Source of the DNA: JAJDXO01 sp965221855
Lineage (GTDB): Bacteria > Pseudomonadota > Alphaproteobacteria > Rhodospirillales > UBA2165
Direction of reading: 5' to 3'
Assembly: GCA_965221855.1 (NCBI GenBank)
Contig: CBDCSV010000005.1
Coordinates: forward strand, 372,001 to 436,000
DNA length: 64,000 nucleotides
This document shows positions 23,570-32,960 of the stretch, in pieces. Under the pieces are notes generated by a model, which ran no database searches, was not told the origin of the DNA, and worked only from the letters and a program-made list of their open reading frames with translations. The first letter of the stretch is position 1, and the number at the start of each line of letters is the position of its first letter. A program made the translations under genes and the position numbers.

Positions 23570-25903
23570 ATGAGTGAACAGCCCCTCGGCAGTCCGGACG
23601 ATGCGTCCGCCGCGCCGTCGGCGGGATTTGCGTCGACGGTCATCCGGAATCCCATCGATCCCCGGCATTTGGGTTCCGCCGCCCTGTCGCCGGCGGGAGA
23701 GTTTGCCGCCGGGTCCTACCAGAGCTTCACGCTGGTCTACACGGCGGGAAAATACGGCATCGACGACTCGGGCTCGCTCCGCATCTGCTTCCGGTTTGCG
23801 TCCGATCAGACGCGGCCCCAGTTCGAAAACCCCGAGGGACCCAACTACACGGTCATCGAGGCATCGAACAACGCGGTGCTGGAGTGTCGCTATGACCCCA
23901 AGGGCAATGTCCGGCCGTGGGACCGAACGCTCTACATTAAGGTCGTGCACGGGTTCCTGAGGGAAGGGGATACGATCTCCGTACGGTTCGGGGTGACCGA
24001 TCACGGCTCTCCCGGCATGCGTCTTCAGACGTTCTGCGAGGACTCGTTCGAGTTCCACGTTCTCGTCGATCCCATTGCCACCTTCACCTACCAGCCGCTC
24101 ATCGAGCAGCCGAAGATCAAGATCGTTCCCGGTGAACGGGAGCGGTTCCTGGCCGTGATCCCGACGCTCCGGAGAGTCGGGGAGACATTCGCGCTGAAGT
24201 TCAAGGGCGAGGACCGGTGGGGCAATCCGTCGGACAAGGGCGGCGGCGCGTTCACCCTGCGCGCCAATGTTCCGGTTTCGGGATTGCCGGAAACGACCGG
24301 CCTTCCCGACGGCGCGTTCAGCGCCGAAATCCCGGGCCTGTCCGTGGCGGAAGCCGGAGACCTCGTGATCGAGCTGCTGGACGAGGCCGGAAACCCGGTC
24401 ACCGGGACCAACCCCCTTCGGATCGTCGAAGAGGCCGATAAGGTCCACTACTGGGCCGACCTCCACGGCCAGTCGGAGGAGACCATCGGCACCGGCGATG
24501 CCGGCGACTATTTCGCCTTTGCCCGGGATCGGGCCTTTGTCGACGCGACGGGGCACCAGGGCAACGATTTCCAGATCACCAACCGGTTTTGGCGGCGGTT
24601 GGACGAACTCTCGGCCCGGTTCGAGGAAGACGGCAGGTTCGTCGTCCTTCCGGGCTACGAGTGGTCGGGCAACACAGGTCTCGGCGGGGACCGCAACGTC
24701 TACTTCTCCGAAGAGGGACGCCAGATCAGGCGGTCGTCCCACGCGCTGGTCGAGGACCGCTCCGACATCGCGACGGACTGCGCCACCGCCGCGGAGCTGT
24801 TCGAGACCCTGGCCGCCAACCGGGAATGGGACGTGGTGGTCTTCGCCCACTGCGGCGGCCGCTACGCCGATGTGAAGATGGCCCATGACGGCCGCTTCGA
24901 AAAATCCATGGAGGTCCACTCCTCGTGGGGCACCTTCGAGTGGCTTCTCCAGGACGCGCTGGAGATGGGCTACCGGAGCGGGATCGTCGCCAACTCGGAC
25001 GGCCACAAGGGCCGCCCCGGGGCCAGCTACCCCGGCGCCTCGCTCTTCGGCGCGATCGGCGGGCTGACCTGCCTTGTCACCGATGAACTGAGCCGGTCGT
25101 CGGTTCTCGATTGCCTGCGCAAACGTCACCACTACGCAACGACCGGCGGGCCCAACGGGCGGATGTATATGGACGTCGCGACGGCGTTCAGCCGGGACGC
25201 GACGATCTATCACGACGATCCGGCGATCGGTCCCGCCGAGGGCCGGCCGGCGCGGTCCGCGATCATGGGCGACATCGTGCACCTGCCCGAAGGCAGCGCC
25301 GAGATCAGCGTCGATATTCACGCCGCCTGCCCCATCGAGCGGGTCGACATCTTCAACGGGCTGGACCATGTGGAGACCGTCCGGCCCTACGGTCCGGACG
25401 AGCTCGGCAATCGCGTACGCGTTCTATGGGAGGGCGCGGAATATCGCGGCCGGTTCCGTCAGGTGATCTGGGACGGCAGCGCCGTGCTCTCGGACAATCG
25501 CATCGAAGACGCCGCTCCCATCAATTTCTTCAATCCGGACAAGACCCTGGATCGTCTCGGCGACAACGGCCTCGAATGGAGGGCCCTGACCACCGGGAAC
25601 ATCGGCGGATTCGACGTCTGGCTGGCCGATCCCTACGGCGGCACCCTCAAACTGGAAACCCCGCTCGTGCAGTGCGGCATTCCCGTCGAGGAAATCGGAT
25701 ACGAGGACGAGATATTCGACCGGAGCGGCGTGCTGCCCCGCTATTTGAAGGTATACCGCCTGCCGGCCCGGAACCCGCACCGCCGGATGACCTTCAAACG
25801 GACCATCGGCCTCAAGGACGACGGGGACAATCCGGTCTACATCAGGCTGACCCAGGAAGACGGAACGCTGGCCTGGACGAGCCCGATTTACATCTATCGC
25901 TAG
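23570..25903 (+). CDS. DUF3604 (PHP-like metallohydrolase) protein
   Basis: This is a large 777-residue protein. The N-terminal 290 residues form beta-rich domains ('FTLVYTAGKYGIDDSGSLRI'). From about residue 297 the DUF3604 part begins with 'VHYWADLHGQSEETIGTGD', then 'VVLPGYEWSGNTGLGGDRNV', 'VVVFAHCGGRYADVKMAHDG' and 'SGIVANSDGHKGRPGASYPG'. The His and Asp clusters recall PHP-type phosphoesterase metal sites. No signal peptide is seen. It heads a run DUF3604-sulfotransferase-sulfotransferase-alcohol dehydrogenase-sulfatase on the plus strand. The reaction is unknown; hydrolysis of an ester is the plausible guess. Confidence 0.8.
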   Translation: MSEQPLGSPDDASAAPSAGFASTVIRNPIDPRHLGSAALSPAGEFAAGSYQSFTLVYTAGKYGIDDSGSLRICFRFASDQTRPQFENPEGPNYTVIEASNNAVLECRYDPKGNVRPWDRTLYIKVVHGFLREGDTISVRFGVTDHGSPGMRLQTFCEDSFEFHVLVDPIATFTYQPLIEQPKIKIVPGERERFLAVIPTLRRVGETFALKFKGEDRWGNPSDKGGGAFTLRANVPVSGLPETTGLPDGAFSAEIPGLSVAEAGDLVIELLDEAGNPVTGTNPLRIVEEADKVHYWADLHGQSEETIGTGDAGDYFAFARDRAFVDATGHQGNDFQITNRFWRRLDELSARFEEDGRFVVLPGYEWSGNTGLGGDRNVYFSEEGRQIRRSSHALVEDRSDIATDCATAAELFETLAANREWDVVVFAHCGGRYADVKMAHDGRFEKSMEVHSSWGTFEWLLQDALEMGYRSGIVANSDGHKGRPGASYPGASLFGAIGGLTCLVTDELSRSSVLDCLRKRHHYATTGGPNGRMYMDVATAFSRDATIYHDDPAIGPAEGRPARSAIMGDIVHLPEGSAEISVDIHAACPIERVDIFNGLDHVETVRPYGPDELGNRVRVLWEGAEYRGRFRQVIWDGSAVLSDNRIEDAAPINFFNPDKTLDRLGDNGLEWRALTTGNIGGFDVWLADPYGGTLKLETPLVQCGIPVEEIGYEDEIFDRSGVLPRYLKVYRLPARNPHRRMTFKRTIGLKDDGDNPVYIRLTQEDGTLAWTSPIYIYR

Positions 25904-25913
25904 GCCCGAATTC

Positions 25914-27065
25914 ATGAGTATCACCCTTGAGGAACGCCCGATCTTTGTCCTGGGCTGCCACCGTTCCGGCACCACCATGCTCATGCTGATGATCGGCGCG
26001 CATCCACGGATATCCGTGCCGGAAGTCGCCTGGTATTACCAGCGGTTCCGCCCCTACCTCTACAGCTATGGGAATCTGAACGACGAGGCGAACTTCAGAA
26101 CCCTCACCGACGAGATGGTCAACGGCCTCATCCCGCCCTACTTCGGCATGGACGTAAATCCGGCGACAATCGTCGACGAGATCATGGCCGATGCGAAGGA
26201 GAGGAGTTTCGCCGGCATCTTCGATGCCGTTCTCGAGCGGCACGCCCGGGAGGACGGAAACAAACCGCGTTGGGCCGAGAAGTCCCCCAACAACAGTTTC
26301 TTCGTCAAAGAGATATTGGAGGACTTCCCGAACGCCCAATTCGTCTACATCACCCGGGATGGGCGGGACAATTGCGCCGAGACCCTGCATTCCCGGCACG
26401 GTTTGTACAACATGGTGGTCACCGCCGAACGCTGGAAGCTGTTTCTGGAAGCCGTGAAACCCTGGCGTGAGAAGCTGACCGCCGATCAATGGCTGGATAT
26501 CAAGTATGAAGATTTGGCCCGCCGGCCGGAGGCCATATTGGGCCAGGTCTGCGACTTTATCGGTGAGGATTATTCGCCATCCATGCTCGACTTCCATCAA
26601 TCCGAGGTCGCCCAGACCAGGGCCCGGGTGGTGAAGAACCCGGGGGGCGTCTCGCCGGCGCCGCTGGCCGAACCGGTGAGCGACCGCTTCATCGGCGTCT
26701 ACAAGGAGCTTCTCAGCGTCAAGGATCAGCGGATATTCGCCGCCATCGCCGGGGATATTCAGACGGAAAACGGCTACGAACTTGAATACGAGCCGGAGGA
26801 GATGTCCGAGGAGGCTCTCGAAAACTTCCGTGAGCAGAACAGCAGAATGCGGGCGGCCCTGCTGCATGCCCGCGGCCATATGCGGGACAGCTACATCGAG
26901 TGGCTGGTGGATCAGCGGGAAGCGCGGAAGCGCCAGGGCATCTGGACCGATGCGGATGTCCCCAACGAGTTCCCGATCGGCCATCCCGATGAGGACACCA
27001 TCATGGGGCGGGGAGCGCCGAGGAAGTGGAAGACCGAGTTTGGAATTCCGAGGCGGTACTATTAG
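25914..27065 (+). CDS. Sulfotransferase family protein, copy 1
   Basis: The 383-residue protein starts with the PAPS-binding loop 'GCHRSGTTML' at residues 14-23 and has the 3'-phosphate-binding segment 'VYITRDGRDNCAETLHSRHG', both hallmarks of sulfotransferases. The acceptor region differs from well-known groups. It follows DUF3604 by 10 nt and precedes a clear paralogue. The family moves sulfate from PAPS to a hydroxyl or amine, usually in the cytoplasm. A sulfotransferase beside sulfatases is unusual for a purely catabolic operon. Confidence 0.85.
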   Translation: MSITLEERPIFVLGCHRSGTTMLMLMIGAHPRISVPEVAWYYQRFRPYLYSYGNLNDEANFRTLTDEMVNGLIPPYFGMDVNPATIVDEIMADAKERSFAGIFDAVLERHAREDGNKPRWAEKSPNNSFFVKEILEDFPNAQFVYITRDGRDNCAETLHSRHGLYNMVVTAERWKLFLEAVKPWREKLTADQWLDIKYEDLARRPEAILGQVCDFIGEDYSPSMLDFHQSEVAQTRARVVKNPGGVSPAPLAEPVSDRFIGVYKELLSVKDQRIFAAIAGDIQTENGYELEYEPEEMSEEALENFREQNSRMRAALLHARGHMRDSYIEWLVDQREARKRQGIWTDADVPNEFPIGHPDEDTIMGRGAPRKWKTEFGIPRRYY

Positions 27066-27137
27066 CGGGCCGTCCGCCGGCGGAACCGCCGAATTTCGGT
27101 TCGCGCTCGCCGGGCGGACGGGAGAGAGGAGCGGGGA

Positions 27138-28265
27138 GTGGCGATAACCCTGGACGAAGCGCCGATCTTTATCGGCGGATATGAACGCTCCGGCACCACC
27201 ATGCTGATGCTGATGATCGGGTCCCACCCGCGCATCGCGGTTCCCGAGGTCACCTGGTACTACCCGCGGTTCAGGGCCTATCTGCACACCTATGGAGACA
27301 TTTCGAAGGAGGAGAACTTCCGCGTCCTTCTTAGTGAAATGATGTTCGGCCTTCTGGTTCCCTTCTTCGGGATCGAGGTGGACGAAGACACCATACTGGA
27401 CGAAATCCTGACCCATGTGCCGGAAAGGACGTTTCCGGGCGCCTTCGCCGGCGTGATGAACTGGTTTGTGTCAAAGAAAGGCAAGCCGAGATGGGTGGAA
27501 AAGTGCCCGCAGAACATCTTCCATGTCGCGTCGATCCTGGAGGATTTCCCCAACGCCCAGATCGTCTTCATCACCCGCGACGGCCGCGACAGCGGGGCGA
27601 CCTACATGCAGTCCAGGTTCGGGCCGACCAACGTGTACGCGGCGGCGGAATTGTGGAAGAAGTTTCAGGTCGCGGCGCGTCACTGGCGCGCCCGGCTGGA
27701 CGGCTCCCAATGGCTCGATGTCCGCTACGAGGATCTGGTCCGCGAGCCCGAGAATACGCTCGAACGGATATGCGGTTTTCTCGGCGAGGACTACAGCCCG
27801 GACATGCTTGGGTTTCATGAAACCGCCTATGCCCGGAACCGGGGCAGGAATCCCGACCATGCCCCCATCGCCAGGCCGGTGACCGACGAACTGATCGGCG
27901 AATACAAGCAGTACCTGAGTATTCGGGAGCAGCGAATCTTCGCCGGTGTCGCGGGTGAGGAACTGGCGGAGAACGGCTACGAAATAGATGTCGATCCCAT
28001 CGAGACCAGCACCGGGGACGCGGCATTGTTGCTGGAAATGGACATGCGCACCCGTGCGGCGAATTTCGATTTGATGGGGCATCAGTACGCGTTCAGCCGG
28101 TTCAACGAGCGGCTCGTCGAACGCTGGGAGGAGCGCCGGCGGGAGGGGATCTGGAACGAGTCCGACCGGCCCCGGGACCAGGATCCCAATGCCCGTCTTT
28201 GGATGGAAACCATTGCCGAGCAGGCCCGGTTGAAGACCAGGTTCGGCACCCATCCCAAGGAGTGA
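27138..28265 (+). CDS. Sulfotransferase family protein, copy 2
   Basis: The 375-residue paralogue of the upstream gene begins with a GTG after a purine-rich stretch (AGAGAGGAGCGGGGA). It has 'GGYERSGTTMLMLMIGSHPR' for the PAPS loop and 'VFITRDGRDSGATYMQSRFG' for the 3'-phosphate site. The start region 'MLMLMIGSHPRIAVPEVTWY' is nearly the same as in copy 1, pointing to tandem duplication; the middle and C-terminal parts have diverged, so acceptors probably differ. Confidence 0.85.
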   Translation: MAITLDEAPIFIGGYERSGTTMLMLMIGSHPRIAVPEVTWYYPRFRAYLHTYGDISKEENFRVLLSEMMFGLLVPFFGIEVDEDTILDEILTHVPERTFPGAFAGVMNWFVSKKGKPRWVEKCPQNIFHVASILEDFPNAQIVFITRDGRDSGATYMQSRFGPTNVYAAAELWKKFQVAARHWRARLDGSQWLDVRYEDLVREPENTLERICGFLGEDYSPDMLGFHETAYARNRGRNPDHAPIARPVTDELIGEYKQYLSIREQRIFAGVAGEELAENGYEIDVDPIETSTGDAALLLEMDMRTRAANFDLMGHQYAFSRFNERLVERWEERRREGIWNESDRPRDQDPNARLWMETIAEQARLKTRFGTHPKE

Positions 28266-28287
28266 ATACGGCGCGGTTGGAGGACCG

Positions 28288-29475
28288 ATGGACATGGAGA
28301 TCGACCCCGCGACCCTTCGCGGCGATTGGAGATATCCGACAAATGTGCGGTTTGGACCCGGCCGCATAGACGAGCTGCCCGGCGCCTGCCGGTCGCTGGG
28401 CATGACCCGCCCGCTGCTGGTCACCGACCCCGGCCTGCTCGGACTGCCGATGACGGGGGAAGCGCTCGGGGCAATCCAATCGGCGGGGATCGCCGCCACC
28501 GTCTATTCGGACGTCAAGGGAAACCCGGTCGCCCGCAACGTCGTCGACGGGGTCGCCGTCTATCGCGAGAACGGCTGCAACGGCGTGATCGCATTCGGCG
28601 GCGGCAGCAGTATCGATGCCGCGAAGGCGATTGCGAATTTGGCCGATCAAACCCGGCCGATCTGGGATTTCACCATCGTCGGCGAAGACGTCGACGTCGA
28701 CGATATCGCGCCCCCGGCCCCGCTGATCGCCGTTCCCACGACCGCCGGAACCGGGTCCGAGGTCAGCCGGGGCGCGATCATTATCGACGAGGAGGCCCAG
28801 ACGAAGCGGAACGTCTCCCACCCGGACGCGATGCCCAATCTCGCCATCGTCGATCCCGAGCTGACCCTGGACTTGCCGGCCGACATCACCGCGGCGACCG
28901 GCATGGATGCGCTCTCGCACAATCTCGAGGCCTATTGCACCAGGCAGTTTCATCCGTTTTCCGAGAGCGTCGCCTTGGGGGGCATGCGGCTCATCAAGGA
29001 ATGGCTTCCGGTTGCCGTGCGCGACGGCGGCAACCTCGCGGCGCGCACCTACATGATGGCGGCATCGAGTATGGGGGCGGTCGCGTTCCAGAAGGGGCTG
29101 GGCGGGATGCACGCCATGAGCCACCCGATCGGCGCCGCGCACGACCTTCACCACGGTCTCACCAACGGCGTGGTCATGCCATATGTGCTCGCCTTCAATC
29201 GGCCGGCCATCGAGGAGCGGATGACAACGCTCGCTCGCCACCTCGGCCTGCCTGACCCGTCGTTCGACGCGGTGTTGGATTGGGTGGTGGCGTTGCGCCG
29301 GGACATCGGCATTCCGCATACTCTTTCGGAGGTCGGTATTCTGGATGAACATGCCGATCGGCTCGCGGCGATGACCGCCCGGGAACGGCCGGGCCGCAAC
29401 AATCCGGTCCCTCTCGGCGAGAAGGAGTCCCGGCGGCTGTACGCCATGGCGATCAACGGGGAGCTCGAGGCCTGA
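28288..29475 (+). CDS. Iron-containing (group III) alcohol dehydrogenase
   Basis: The 395-residue protein shows the NAD site 'GVIAFGGGSSIDAAKAIANL', the 'PTTAGTGSEVSRGAII' segment and metal-binding histidines in 'DALSHNLEAYCTRQFHPFSE' and 'GMHAMSHPIGAAHDLHHGLT'. These define the iron-activated dehydrogenase family, which includes butanol, 1,3-propanediol and maleylacetate reductases. GGAGG precedes the ATG. It lies between the sulfotransferases and the second sulfatase and may oxidise the alcohol freed by sulfate-ester cleavage, which is inference from context. Confidence 0.87.
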   Translation: MDMEIDPATLRGDWRYPTNVRFGPGRIDELPGACRSLGMTRPLLVTDPGLLGLPMTGEALGAIQSAGIAATVYSDVKGNPVARNVVDGVAVYRENGCNGVIAFGGGSSIDAAKAIANLADQTRPIWDFTIVGEDVDVDDIAPPAPLIAVPTTAGTGSEVSRGAIIIDEEAQTKRNVSHPDAMPNLAIVDPELTLDLPADITAATGMDALSHNLEAYCTRQFHPFSESVALGGMRLIKEWLPVAVRDGGNLAARTYMMAASSMGAVAFQKGLGGMHAMSHPIGAAHDLHHGLTNGVVMPYVLAFNRPAIEERMTTLARHLGLPDPSFDAVLDWVVALRRDIGIPHTLSEVGILDEHADRLAAMTARERPGRNNPVPLGEKESRRLYAMAINGELEA

Positions 29476-29514
29476 ACGGCACGGGCTCTTGGAATTCGAA
29501 AGTGGGGAAAATCG

Positions 29515-31092
29515 ATGAACACGACCAATGAAAACCCGGGCGCTTCACGCCCAAATATCCTCTTCATTCAGGTGGATCAGTTGGTGCCGGCCGCCTTGTC
29601 CGTCCATGGGCATCCGCTGGTCAAGACACCGCACCTGGACGAACTGGCCGCCAAAAGCGTCGTTTTCGAGAACGCTTACAGCAATTTCCCCCTGTGCTCG
29701 CCCTCGAGAGCATCCATGCTCGCCGGCCGGCTGCCGTTCAATATTGCTCAATGGGACAACGGGGCGGAATTTTTCGCCGAGATTCCGACGCTTGCCCATT
29801 ATCTGAAGGCGCTCGGCTATTCGACGACGCTCTGCGGCAAGATGCATTTCATCGGCCCGGACCAATACCATGGGTACGAGGAACGGCTGACGACGGACAT
29901 TTATCCGTCCGATTTCTCTTGGACGCCCAATTGGGACCAGACCTTCAGGAAGGGCGGCGGCATACGCGTGCGGAACGTTATCGAGTCCGGGCGCTGCGTC
30001 CGGGCCCTGCAGATGGATTTCGACGACGAGGTCGAATATCACGCTGTTCAGAAAATCTATGACTTGGTGCGGCACACCGACGACCGGCCGTTCTTCTTCA
30101 CCGTTTCCCTGTCGCACCCGCACCCGCCCTACGTGATTTCGGACAAGTACTGGGACCTCTACCGGGACGAGGACATCGACCTGCCGCGGGTCCCGGAGAT
30201 TCCGTTCGAGGAATTGGACCCGTTCAGTCAGACGCGGGCCATTGCGATGGGGCACCAGTATTACGACATCACCGACAATCACATCCGGACGGCGCGGCAT
30301 GCCTATTACGGCATGATCTCGTACGTGGACGAGAAAATCGGGTCGGTTCTGGCGGCGCTGAAGGAAACCGGGCTCGACGAGAACACGATCATCATCTTCA
30401 CCGCCGATCACGGCGAAATGCTCGGCGAGCGCGGCATGTGGCTGAAGGACACCTTCTATGAGTGGTCGGTGAGGGTGCCCATGTTCATTCATGCCGAAGG
30501 TATCGCACCTAGGCGGGTGACCGGGAATGTTTCCCTGGTCGATCTGGTTCCGACCTGCCTCGAACTCGCGGGCAAGGAGGATGAGCCGGTCACCGAACTC
30601 GACGGTGACAGCCTGGTCGGCCTGATGCACGGCTCGTCCGACGGCTGGAAGGACGAGGTGATCTCCGAATGGTCGGCGACGGGTCACCCGGCGCCGTCCC
30701 GGATGGTGCGGCGCGGCAGCTACAAATACTGGGTGAGCGAGGGGCTGCCGCCGCTTCTGTTCGATCTGGAGAACGACCCGGACGAACTGGAGAACCTCGC
30801 GGGCCGCGACGAAGTCAAGAAGGTCGAGCGGGGCTTGCATGAGCGGCTGTATTCGGACTGGGATCCGGCCGCGCTGGGTGAACGCATTCGAACAAGCCAA
30901 AAGAGGAGGCTGTTGCTGCGCGACCTCACCGAAACCACCGAAAAATACTCCAACTGGGCGGTCCAGACGGTACGCGACGATTCGGAGCGCTATGTGCGGG
31001 GCCGCGCCAGCAGCTTCTACGCCAAGGCGCTTCAGCGCTATCCGTTTGTCGAGCCGGTGGAGCCTGACCACGAGCCGCCTTCCGCCGACTGA
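29515..31092 (+). CDS. Formylglycine-dependent sulfatase (CxPSR type)
   Basis: The 525-residue sulfatase has the metal site 'ILFIQVDQLVPAALSVHGHP', the canonical modification motif CSPSR at Cys61 ('FPLCSPSRASMLAGRLPF') and 'IIIFTADHGEMLGERGMWLK'. The C-terminal region with 'RRGSYKYWVSEGLPPLLFDL' resembles choline-sulfatase-like enzymes. No signal peptide is present. It differs clearly from the CxPAR sulfatase on the other strand. It ends the run that starts with DUF3604 and is followed by a peptide-type ABC importer. A formylglycine-generating enzyme is needed in trans; none is visible here. Confidence 0.88.
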   Translation: MNTTNENPGASRPNILFIQVDQLVPAALSVHGHPLVKTPHLDELAAKSVVFENAYSNFPLCSPSRASMLAGRLPFNIAQWDNGAEFFAEIPTLAHYLKALGYSTTLCGKMHFIGPDQYHGYEERLTTDIYPSDFSWTPNWDQTFRKGGGIRVRNVIESGRCVRALQMDFDDEVEYHAVQKIYDLVRHTDDRPFFFTVSLSHPHPPYVISDKYWDLYRDEDIDLPRVPEIPFEELDPFSQTRAIAMGHQYYDITDNHIRTARHAYYGMISYVDEKIGSVLAALKETGLDENTIIIFTADHGEMLGERGMWLKDTFYEWSVRVPMFIHAEGIAPRRVTGNVSLVDLVPTCLELAGKEDEPVTELDGDSLVGLMHGSSDGWKDEVISEWSATGHPAPSRMVRRGSYKYWVSEGLPPLLFDLENDPDELENLAGRDEVKKVERGLHERLYSDWDPAALGERIRTSQKRRLLLRDLTETTEKYSNWAVQTVRDDSERYVRGRASSFYAKALQRYPFVEPVEPDHEPPSAD

Positions 31093-31283
31093 CCCTTTCG
31101 CCTCGAAGCGGGAAATCTCACGAATGTCGCCTTCAATACAATTTCGTTTCCGGGCAAGGGCTAGAGTTTCATTCGTAGGCTGGTCCGCACAAAGACCCTC
31201 GATCGGAAAGAGTGCCGGGGGCCGGCCGACGGGGGCGCTGAAAGGCTAGGCGCCAGACAACAAACATTCGTGGGAGACTTATC

Positions 31284-32885
31284 ATGTCGAAACGCTCCTT
31301 GGTTTTCTCCATGGCCCTCGCAATGGGCTTCTCGGTGCTGGTTGCGTCCGGCAGTGCGTTGGCGCAGCGAATGCCGCCAAAGGACACGCTCAGGTTCGCG
31401 GGGTTCAGCGTGAAAGTTCTCGATCCCCACTTCGGCGGCGGCGGGAGTACGGAGTTCTTTCAGTACAAGGTCTATGACAGCCTGTTCGCGTTCGATGAAA
31501 ACATGGTGGTGCGGCCCCAAATGGCCGACACGTTCACCTGGAATGCGGACAAGACGAAGCTGACCGTCACCTTGCGGCCCGGCCTCAAGTTCCACGACGG
31601 CCAGCCGGTGCGCGCCGCCGACGTGGTTGCATCGCTCAAGCGCTGGAGCAACGGACGGCGCGGTACCGCGCGGATCTTCAAACAGTTCACCAAGTCCATC
31701 GACAGGGTGGATGACAAGACCATCACCTGGACCCTGAAAGAGCCGTTCGGGATGGCCATGGAGGTCTTTACTTCGGTCCGCTATCCTCCGGCGATCATTC
31801 CGGAGCGGTTGGCCAAAACGCCGCGAAACAAGCAGATCAAGGATTTCACGGGCTCGGGTCCCTATGTTTTCCTGCCGGACGAATATGTTCCGGGCAAGCA
31901 GCTCCACTTCAAGAAGTTCGAGGACTACGTGCCCCGTTCGGAACCGCCCAGCTTCACTGCCGGAGGCAAGAAGGTCTACGTCAAGAAGCTTGAGTGGAAA
32001 ATCATGAAGGACGATGCCACGCGGGTCGCGGCATTGAGGACGGGTGAGATCGACCTGATCCAGGAAGTCCCTCATGCGCTCAGGAACGACCTGCTGAACG
32101 ATCCCAACGTCGTCCTGAAGCCGCTACGGACCGGCCGCCAGGGCCTTATCTTCATCAATCACCTTGCGCCGCCGTTCGACAACAAGAAGGCGCGTCAGGC
32201 ATTGCTCTGGCTGATCAGCCAGGAAGAAACCCTGACGGCGATCACCGGCGATCCGGCGCTCTACCAGACCTGTCCTTCGGTCTGGACCTGCGCCAGCCCG
32301 TACGCGACGGACGTGGCCTCGGAAGCGATCATGAAGCAGGACCTGGAAAAGGCTAAACAGCTCATGAAAGAAGGCGGCTATAACGGCCAGACGATCCAGG
32401 TTTTCCAGGCCGGCAGCACCGCGACCTTCTCCAATGCGACGGTTCTGGCCGCGAATCTCCGCAAAATCGGCGTCAAGGTGGAACACCAGGCCATGAACCG
32501 CGGCGCGGCCATCGCGCGGCGGAAGAGCACCGTCGATCCCAACAAGGATCCGAAGAAGGGATGGCATATCTACGTTCAGGCCACCCAGGAAGTGACGCCG
32601 TCCATTCCGGCGTTGATGGGTCTCCTTCAAGGTGACGGCTGCAACAGGAAGGGCTTCTACGGATGGACCTGCGATGAGCGGATCGGAAAGCTCAAAGTGG
32701 CCTTCGGCCAGGCCAAGTCCGAAGACGAGCGGAAGAAAATCGCCGCCGAGCTTCAGAAGGTGGTGTACGACACCGTGCCGTACATCCAGACCGGCCTGTA
32801 CTCCAACGAAGCCGCATACCGCAGCAACGTCAAGGGCGCCGTCAGGGCGCCGTCCCCCATCTACTGGAACATCCGCAAGGAATAG
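31284..32885 (+). CDS. ABC transporter substrate-binding protein, family 5 (DppA/OppA type)
   Basis: The 533-residue exported protein begins with a signal peptide (MSKRSLVFSMALAMGFSVLV, cleavage near 'SALAQ'). It has the SBP_bac_5 features 'TFTWNADKTKLTVTLRPGLK' and 'FHDGQPVRAADVVASLKRW'. It should bind oligopeptides, opines, glycosides or other medium-sized solutes in the periplasm. A GGGAG site precedes the ATG. Two permeases and an ATPase follow. Its place after the sulfatase gene suggests import of the substrate for that pathway, which is inference. Confidence 0.9.
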   Translation: MSKRSLVFSMALAMGFSVLVASGSALAQRMPPKDTLRFAGFSVKVLDPHFGGGGSTEFFQYKVYDSLFAFDENMVVRPQMADTFTWNADKTKLTVTLRPGLKFHDGQPVRAADVVASLKRWSNGRRGTARIFKQFTKSIDRVDDKTITWTLKEPFGMAMEVFTSVRYPPAIIPERLAKTPRNKQIKDFTGSGPYVFLPDEYVPGKQLHFKKFEDYVPRSEPPSFTAGGKKVYVKKLEWKIMKDDATRVAALRTGEIDLIQEVPHALRNDLLNDPNVVLKPLRTGRQGLIFINHLAPPFDNKKARQALLWLISQEETLTAITGDPALYQTCPSVWTCASPYATDVASEAIMKQDLEKAKQLMKEGGYNGQTIQVFQAGSTATFSNATVLAANLRKIGVKVEHQAMNRGAAIARRKSTVDPNKDPKKGWHIYVQATQEVTPSIPALMGLLQGDGCNRKGFYGWTCDERIGKLKVAFGQAKSEDERKKIAAELQKVVYDTVPYIQTGLYSNEAAYRSNVKGAVRAPSPIYWNIRKE

Positions 32886-32907
32886 TTCCGGATAGGCAAG
32901 GCTCGAT

Positions 32908-32938
32908 GGCGGCCCCGGAAAAATTTTTCGGGGCTGCC
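32908..32938 (+). promoter_or_regulatory. Hairpin between the binding-protein and permease genes
   Basis: GGCGGCCCCGGAAAAA and TTTTTCGGGGCTGCC form an imperfect palindrome with GC-rich base and A/T-rich centre, lying in the 75-bp gap after the binding-protein gene. Such hairpins stabilise or partly terminate the upstream message so that the binding protein is made in excess over the permeases. No long U-run follows. Confidence 0.5.
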
Positions 32939-32960
32939 GGCCTTGGGGTAGTATTCGGCC

